Source: an uncultured Acidobacteriota bacterium (GTDB lineage: Bacteria > Acidobacteriota > Terriglobia > Bryobacterales > Bryobacteraceae). From it: DNA of 64,000 bases. Below are positions 59,095 through 64,000 of the stretch, in pieces. Each line of letters starts with the position of its first letter. Position 1 is the stretch's first letter. The translations under genes and the position numbers were made by a program. The stretch covers positions 62,001-126,000 of the forward strand of contig CAADGY010000217.1 of the NCBI GenBank assembly GCA_900696665.1. Direction: 5' to 3'. The notes under the pieces are model-generated. The model did not search any database. It worked only from the letters and a program-made list of their open reading frames with translations, and was not told the DNA's origin.

Positions 59095-60124
59095 GGCGTT
59101 GCAACCGTTCCATAATAAGCGCTATGTAATGTTGTTCTATATTACGCTTCCAGTTAAAAAGATTACGACCAATGGTGCCGGCGTCCATAACATTTAGCTG
59201 TTTCAGAACGTCTTTGGGATCGGCTGCGAAAATGTACGGGCATGGATCTATAGCGGATAATACTCTGGGATCACGGTTCACGACGATGGCGGGCTTCACC
59301 AGGGAGTTGGCAAGGAGCGCACTGTGTAGACGCGTAGTGACGATGAGATCACACTGCGCGACTAGCTTAAAATAGTCGGCGGAATCGTACGAGTAATGGA
59401 TCGCGACATCTGTCGGCAGCCGCAGTAATTCCATAAACTCATCGATATAGTTGCAAATGATCCGTGTTTGAAATCGAGCCGCGAGATCCTGCACAAGCGT
59501 TAGTGTTTGCCGCTTGAGCTCTGTAGAAACACATTGGTTCAAAATACAATCATTCTGGATGACAACGCCTACGGAGTTGATTGCCCGCACGGGATGCTCC
59601 CAGGGGCTGGCAAATAGGGAGGGACACGGCAAGATAGGGACAACGAGACCGATTGTCTTTAGTGCATCAAATGCGAGACGCCCGCGGGCAGTGATAAAGG
59701 CTCGGGATAGAATCTGAACCTCCTGAGCAGTGGGGCTAAATTCCGGATGTATATGGTCAATGCCCAGAAAGAACCACGGTTTGCTAGCCGCGTCCGGAAG
59801 CATCATGAGGCTTTCAAAATGCGGTCCAATCCACTCAGGCGTGCCACCCGCCACGATGAGATCGATCCCGTGCAACGCCCGCTCCGGCTGAAAAGAGTTT
59901 GCTAGTAAGCCGGAACGCCGCTCAGGAGATTCCCATGGAGAGGTAAAGCAGTCCGGGCTGCGATCGTAAAGAATCCAATTGAAGGGAACATGCGGGAAAG
60001 CTAGGCGAAAGAGCCGGCGGATCCCTAGCAATATCCATTCATCACCCGCATTCCATTGTCGAGTAGAACAACAGAGGATATTGAGCGGACGTGCACAAGA
60101 AGAAAACGCGGCAGCCCCGCTCAC
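59063..60124 (-). CDS. Polysaccharide pyruvyl transferase-like protein
   Basis: The protein has 353 residues. STRQWNAGDEWILLGIRRLF at the N-terminus and DLIVAGGTPEWIGPHFESLM, followed later by CDLIVTTRLHSALLANSLVK, match the CsaB/WcaK pyruvyl-transferase fold (the T-R-L-H-S motif is typical). It may ketalise a terminal sugar with pyruvate, adding charge to the surface polymer. It overlaps both neighbours by a few bases. Its start is 4 bp inside the Wzt stop. Confidence 0.82.
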   Translation of the reverse strand: MSGAAAFSSCARPLNILCCSTRQWNAGDEWILLGIRRLFRLAFPHVPFNWILYDRSPDCFTSPWESPERRSGLLANSFQPERALHGIDLIVAGGTPEWIGPHFESLMMLPDAASKPWFFLGIDHIHPEFSPTAQEVQILSRAFITARGRLAFDALKTIGLVVPILPCPSLFASPWEHPVRAINSVGVVIQNDCILNQCVSTELKRQTLTLVQDLAARFQTRIICNYIDEFMELLRLPTDVAIHYSYDSADYFKLVAQCDLIVTTRLHSALLANSLVKPAIVVNRDPRVLSAIDPCPYIFAADPKDVLKQLNVMDAGTIGRNLFNWKRNIEQHYIALIMERLQRHGLYQLSDTK

Positions 60125-60858
60125 TTTGCCACTCGCCCTCCATACGCATCCATCACATCCCGAATCCTGCCGTCCATCACCAGTTCCCCGTGATCCAGCC
60201 AGATGGCGCGCTCGCAGAGATTTTGGACTATACCCGCCGCGTGCGACACACAGAGTACGGTCTTGCCGCTGTGACGAAACTCCAGGATTCGCTCAAAGCA
60301 TTTTGCCTGGAAGTTCTGGTCGCCCACGGCGAGAACTTCGTCAATGAGCAGAATATCCGGGTCCATGTTGACCGCCACCGAAAACGCCAGCCTCATCACC
60401 ATGCCGCTCGAGTAAGTCCGCAGAGGCTCATGGATGAACTCTGCAATGCCGGAGAAATCGACGATCGAATCGAATAGTTCTTCGGTTCGCCCTTTTGTCA
60501 GTCCCAGCAGCGAAGCATTCAAGCGGACGTTCTCCGCGCCCGTCAGGTCGGGATGAAAGCCGGAGCCCAATTCCAGCAGCGCCGCCAATCGCCCGTCAAC
60601 AATCACTACGCCGCTTGTCGGAACCGCCAACCCGGCCACCAGGCTCAGCAACGTGCTTTTGCCCGCGCCGTTGCCCCCGACGACGGCAACACTCTCGCCT
60701 TTGTTCACCTGAAACGTAATGTCCTTCAGGGCGGCGAAGCGCTCCGGTTTCGAGCGGCCGAACCAGCCCGATACGTGTTGCCGCAGCAGCACGCGTCCCG
60801 CGCTTCGATGGAAACTCTTCGACACGTTGATGAACTGAATGGCCGGGCTGCCGCTCAT
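60121..60858 (-). CDS. wzt: ABC exporter ATPase, Wzt type
   Basis: The ATG at 60858 gives 245 residues; a longer open frame to 61212 is antisense-like overlap with the permease. Walker A is [11 protein letters not shown], the signature is [11 protein letters not shown], and Walker B is [14 protein letters not shown]. The N-terminus ([20 protein letters not shown]) is the usual polysaccharide-exporter opening. The C-terminal carbohydrate-binding domain of long Wzt proteins is absent, so substrate recognition must lie elsewhere or is relaxed. It pairs with the permease gene that overlaps it by 4 bp. Confidence 0.92.
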   Translation of the reverse strand: MSGSPAIQFINVSKSFHRSAGRVLLRQHVSGWFGRSKPERFAALKDITFQVNKGESVAVVGGNGAGKSTLLSLVAGLAVPTSGVVIVDGRLAALLELGSGFHPDLTGAENVRLNASLLGLTKGRTEELFDSIVDFSGIAEFIHEPLRTYSSGMVMRLAFSVAVNMDPDILLIDEVLAVGDQNFQAKCFERILEFRHSGKTVLCVSHAAGIVQNLCERAIWLDHGELVMDGRIRDVMDAYGGRVAK

Positions 60859-61667
60859 AAGTGATCGTAGAAGCGGGGTTTTAGGCGCTGAAAAACCAGG
60901 AATCCCGCAATGAAAATAGCAGTGGAGCTGAACACCAGCTTCCATAGCAGCGTTGCCGGCGGCGCATGGCTTTCGAGCAGGATGTTCCGCATGGCCAAAA
61001 TCAGAGCCGCCAGCGGGTTGAACTGGTAGATTTCGTGATACGCCTGCGGGATGATCGCGAACGAGTAGAAGATGGGAACCAGCCAGAACAAAACCATATT
61101 GGCGGACTCCACCACGTACCGCATGTCGCGGATATAAACATTCAGTCCGGCGCAGATTAACCCGAGGCCGCACACGAATAAGATCTTGCATCCCCACAGG
61201 AACGGAAGCCACAGCCAGTGAATGTTTATGCCCTTGCCGGCGCCCAATACAAATGCGATCAGAAGGCCGATCTGAATCGACAAGTGAACGCAGGTGGACA
61301 GCACCGCCGCAATGGGGACCACTTCACGCGGAACGGAAACTTTCTTGATGAGCCCGGCGTTATCCACAATCGATGTTGTGGCGGTAACCCACGCCACCGT
61401 GAAAAAGTTATAGGGCACCAGGCCGCAGAGGACAAAAACGGCGAAGTTCGGCGTCGAGTTGTTCGGATAGATCCGGGTGAATACGAACCACAGCACACCC
61501 ATCATCACCAGCGGATTCAATAACGACCAGAACACTCCCAGCGACATGTTCCTGTACCGGACCTTGAAGTCTCTCATGATCAGGTTGTGAAACAGAAATA
61601 CGTAGTCGCCCTCCCAACGGCGGCGGGGGGAACTGCCGATGATTACAGGCAGTGCAGCAGATGACAA
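60855..61667 (-). CDS. wzm: ABC exporter permease, Wzm type
   Basis: This is a 270-residue ABC-2 permease with six hydrophobic spans. [20 protein letters not shown] is the typical N-terminal amphipathic region, and [20 protein letters not shown] begins the first helix; [20 protein letters not shown] and [16 protein letters not shown] are the conserved C-terminal loop. It exports an undecaprenyl-linked polysaccharide together with Wzt. Same operon as the downstream glycosyltransferase-type genes. Confidence 0.92.
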   Translation of the reverse strand: MSSAALPVIIGSSPRRRWEGDYVFLFHNLIMRDFKVRYRNMSLGVFWSLLNPLVMMGVLWFVFTRIYPNNSTPNFAVFVLCGLVPYNFFTVAWVTATTSIVDNAGLIKKVSVPREVVPIAAVLSTCVHLSIQIGLLIAFVLGAGKGINIHWLWLPFLWGCKILFVCGLGLICAGLNVYIRDMRYVVESANMVLFWLVPIFYSFAIIPQAYHEIYQFNPLAALILAMRNILLESHAPPATLLWKLVFSSTAIFIAGFLVFQRLKPRFYDHL

Positions 61668-61753
61668 CGGAAACTCCTCGCCTCGCTTCTCAAAATGCGA
61701 ATTCCAGAAGAAAGTGCAATTTTAACGTGTGGAATTGAAGCGGCACAATCCGT

Positions 61754-63616
61754 CTACGCTGCCGTTGAAATTTCCGGCTGGGCATTGAGCGGAAACAGCC
61801 CGAGCGAATCGCGCAAGGAAGACGGCCGCGTGCTCAACTCACCAGCCATAATCCATTTCCACATCTGCCAGTAAAAGAGAAGAGCCTTCACCTGATAATG
61901 CAGCCCTTCGGGATAGTCTCCCCGTCGCGCCGCCTGAATCGTGCCGGGATTCAGATACGGGTCGTCCGGCGGCATCAGGTCCAGGATCCGCCCGATCAAG
62001 GGTGATTCGTCCCACCAGACCCAGCGGTCTTCGCGGCCCAGGCGGCTCTGAATCGCCCACGAGTAGCGGCGGTAAGGTTTTGACAGCCGCACTTTCGTGA
62101 CGTGATACTGCACGTCGAACCGGGACAGGCCCGGATGCAGCGTGTTGGCCGACAGAAACGGGATGCGGCCCATCTTGGGAAAGTGGCGGCGGTACAGTTC
62201 GCTGTAGATTTTGTGCTTTACGCGGAGGTCATAGGGAATGCCGCCAGTCGCCTCGAAAAACGCACGGCTCAATCCGGGGTTGAAAGTCAACACATGCGCC
62301 GAATAAACTTTTACCGGGTTCTGCCCGGTTCGGTTGCGCATACGATTGCGAACTATGAACTCCGAGGTTCCGAACCCATCGTCGGAATATCTACTCGACT
62401 CCCGCCGGAATATATCCAGAAACGACTGATACAACTCGCGGGCAAAGGACTCCCGGAACAACAACCGTGCCGCCCGCCACAATTTGTGATCTTCCAGCCG
62501 GCATTTCACGCGCATCAGTTCGGCGAAGTCGCCTCCATGGGCGCCGCCAGGCGGGGTGATGAGGGCGCCCGGCACCAGACCTTCCCAAATTGACGTCATA
62601 TCGGGCTTCAAATAGGCCGAAAGCTGCGCAATATACAGATACAGGCTGGGAGTGGAAACTTCATTCAGCACGACATAATTGACGTACTCTTCTGTGCCAT
62701 AGTAGCTGCGCACCGGCATGTGACATTCCGGGATAATTCCGAAGCGGCGAGCTACACGGCGCGCCAGGCGGCCATCCATGTTCAAGCTCTCGTCGGGATG
62801 CTCCATCGTCACAATGCGCGTGGTAAACCCCATTTCCTTCACTACCGTGAGAATCAGGCGCGAATCGAAACCGCCGCTCAGTGGAACGGTTCCTTCGCGC
62901 GAGTGCTCGCCGTAGGCGGCAATGGTGGCGCGCAGCGTGCCGGCAATCGCGTCTACATCCACTTGCTCGATGCGGTCCAGTTGTTTGGGTTCGGGATACC
63001 GCCAGTAGGAGGAATGCTCCAGGCGCCGCTGCGCCATGTCATAGACGTAAACGCTGCCGGGTGCGGCTCGGCGTATCCCGTTCACACTGGTGTGATCGCC
63101 CAGCCAGTGGCCGGTCGCGATGAAAGCGCCCCATCCGGCGGTATCAGGCTCGAGCGCCACCAGTCCCGTGGCCATGATGGCTTTGATATCGCTGGAGAAC
63201 AAAAGATAGCCATTGGACTCCGCCATGTACAGCGGCTGCAGCCCGATGAAATCTGTCACAATCGCCAGGCGTTTACCGGTCTCGTCCCACAGCACGGCGA
63301 CGAAGGCGCCGTCCAGTGAAGAGATTTCCTTCACCGCGGTGGAAAAATCCTGCGTGGCAATCCTGTCCAGACGCTGATCGAGGAGGCCCTCAACCGAAAT
63401 GGGCACACCCGCGAAAACAAGCAGGTTGCCGCCGTTCCGCCGCAAGAAACGGACCTGGGACGCCCGATGGGTTCCGGGCGTATATGCCACGCCGCCACAG
63501 GCTAGCTCGAAATATCTGGCTTCGTCAGATTCCCGGAACTTCTGGGCTCCGCCCATCCGGCGGATCAACTCGCGTGTCAAATCCGCATCCGGATGTAAGG
63601 CAATTGACAACTTCAT
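61754..63616 (-). CDS. Asparagine synthetase-like enzyme without N-terminal Cys
   Basis: The ATG at 63616 follows AAGAGGT and gives 620 residues (MKLSIALHPDADLTRELIRR). The glutaminase-like half keeps SLDGAFVAVLWDETGKRLAI and TDFIGLQPLYMAES but lacks the cysteine at position 2, so it cannot hydrolyse glutamine in the standard way. The synthetase half has the PP-loop VPLSGGFDSRLIL. It probably adenylates and amidates a carboxylate using free ammonia or performs another ligation, as in asparagine-synthetase-like proteins of polysaccharide clusters. A further relative lies to its right. Confidence 0.85.
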   Translation of the reverse strand: MKLSIALHPDADLTRELIRRMGGAQKFRESDEARYFELACGGVAYTPGTHRASQVRFLRRNGGNLLVFAGVPISVEGLLDQRLDRIATQDFSTAVKEISSLDGAFVAVLWDETGKRLAIVTDFIGLQPLYMAESNGYLLFSSDIKAIMATGLVALEPDTAGWGAFIATGHWLGDHTSVNGIRRAAPGSVYVYDMAQRRLEHSSYWRYPEPKQLDRIEQVDVDAIAGTLRATIAAYGEHSREGTVPLSGGFDSRLILTVVKEMGFTTRIVTMEHPDESLNMDGRLARRVARRFGIIPECHMPVRSYYGTEEYVNYVVLNEVSTPSLYLYIAQLSAYLKPDMTSIWEGLVPGALITPPGGAHGGDFAELMRVKCRLEDHKLWRAARLLFRESFARELYQSFLDIFRRESSRYSDDGFGTSEFIVRNRMRNRTGQNPVKVYSAHVLTFNPGLSRAFFEATGGIPYDLRVKHKIYSELYRRHFPKMGRIPFLSANTLHPGLSRFDVQYHVTKVRLSKPYRRYSWAIQSRLGREDRWVWWDESPLIGRILDLMPPDDPYLNPGTIQAARRGDYPEGLHYQVKALLFYWQMWKWIMAGELSTRPSSLRDSLGLFPLNAQPEISTAA

Positions 63617-63627
63617 GTAAGACCTCT

Positions 63628-64000
63628 TTAGCCGCCTCCCCCCTGAAGAAATGCACCCAAATTCACGAAGTAAAGAATACTCCTTATTCTGCCAAACATT
63701 TGAGCCGCATAGGAGGGCCTTGCCACTGCATAACCCAATCGAGGCAGCAGATATTTCAAATCCAGAAACCCGCTGCTCCGGCTGATGCATTCCAATGCGG
63801 CTTCTGCCATGATGCGGCTGAGACGCCAGGGGGCGCGGTAATTCGGTGTAATACTGCCGGCATAGGGCACATCGGCATATTGAGGATAGGCACGCGCAAT
63901 GACATCGGTGTGCAGGTTGTGGTCCAGTGTTTCTTCCGCCGGAAGACTGGACAAGAAATCGTACAGATCGGGATCCAGATACGGCGCATACACACACGGA
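63628..64000 (-). CDS. Asparagine synthetase-like protein, C-terminal part (gene continues beyond window)
   Basis: The frame is open from the window edge to the TAA at 63628. VYAPYLDPDLYDFLSSLPAE corresponds to the conserved synthetase segment V-x-x-P-[FY]-L-D-x-x-L-x-[DE]-F. After it the sequence follows AEETLDHNLHTDVIARAYPQ and a C-terminal tail ending QGGGG. It starts outside the window, so the N-terminal and PP-loop parts are not seen. It is in line with the 61754 gene (11-bp gap), so two such enzymes are made together. Confidence 0.7.
   Translation of the reverse strand, partial: PCVYAPYLDPDLYDFLSSLPAEETLDHNLHTDVIARAYPQYADVPYAGSITPNYRAPWRLSRIMAEAALECISRSSGFLDLKYLLPRLGYAVARPSYAAQMFGRIRSILYFVNLGAFLQGGGG

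Overview
The window looks like chromosomal DNA of a GC-rich member of the Acidobacteriota, most likely of the Solibacter/Bryobacter group. I infer this from the exosortase/PEP-CTERM machinery, the putative-Ig (He_PIG) and FG-GAP secreted proteins, a protein whose N-terminal half resembles the domain first described in Solibacter usitatus (TIGR03437), several VapBC-type loci and a GH106-like glycosidase. No rRNA, tRNA or CRISPR array was seen.

Layout. 1-3.7 kb: three secreted or envelope proteins, the first cut by the window edge. 3.8-8 kb: cupin, PilZ, and a cytoplasmic histidine kinase paired with an NtrC-type sigma-54 regulator. 8-14.4 kb: first exosortase locus, with a PEP-CTERM protein, a TPR lipoprotein (PrsT-like), a polyprenyl-P sugar transferase, an exosortase and EpsI. 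14.4-18 kb: alpha/beta hydrolase, alkaline phosphatase and methyltransferase. 18.1-18.7 kb: a decayed toxin-antitoxin pair. 18.7-25.2 kb: sulfatase-like/TPR lipoprotein, a barrel protein, an intact vapBC flanked by a direct repeat of the asnB 3' end, asnB, and a second PEP-CTERM protein. 25.2-34.7 kb: probable catabolic genes (GH106 glycosidase, FG-GAP protein, methyltransferase, PhyH dioxygenase, UroD-like zinc methyltransferase, small membrane protein, Na+/solute symporter).

34.8-39 kb is a plasmid-like island: vapBC under a perfect 32-bp palindrome, a Xer-like tyrosine recombinase, an unknown HTH protein, an unknown winged-helix-like protein, ParA and a MerR/excisionase-like HTH. A 15-bp repeat (CAGGTATACCTGATT) forms an array inside the gene next to parA. 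It recurs between the convergent genes at 37.28 kb and once more at the end of a methyltransferase gene 7 kb away. This is the most unusual part of the window.

39-64 kb is a large surface-polysaccharide region: GT2, DegT aminotransferase, an outer-membrane barrel, a second EpsI/exosortase pair, a MarR-protoglobin operon, rfbA-rfbC-rfbB, an FG-GAP protein with 156-bp tandem repeats, a lower-GC block of sugar epimerase, glycosyltransferases, methyltransferase and pyruvyl-transferase-like genes, a Wzm/Wzt-type ABC exporter, and two asparagine-synthetase-like enzymes, the last cut by the window edge.

Taken together, the window makes and exports an exopolysaccharide coupled to exosortase-dependent protein sorting. 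A sigma-54 regulator may control part of it, and mobile or addiction modules have inserted between the operons.
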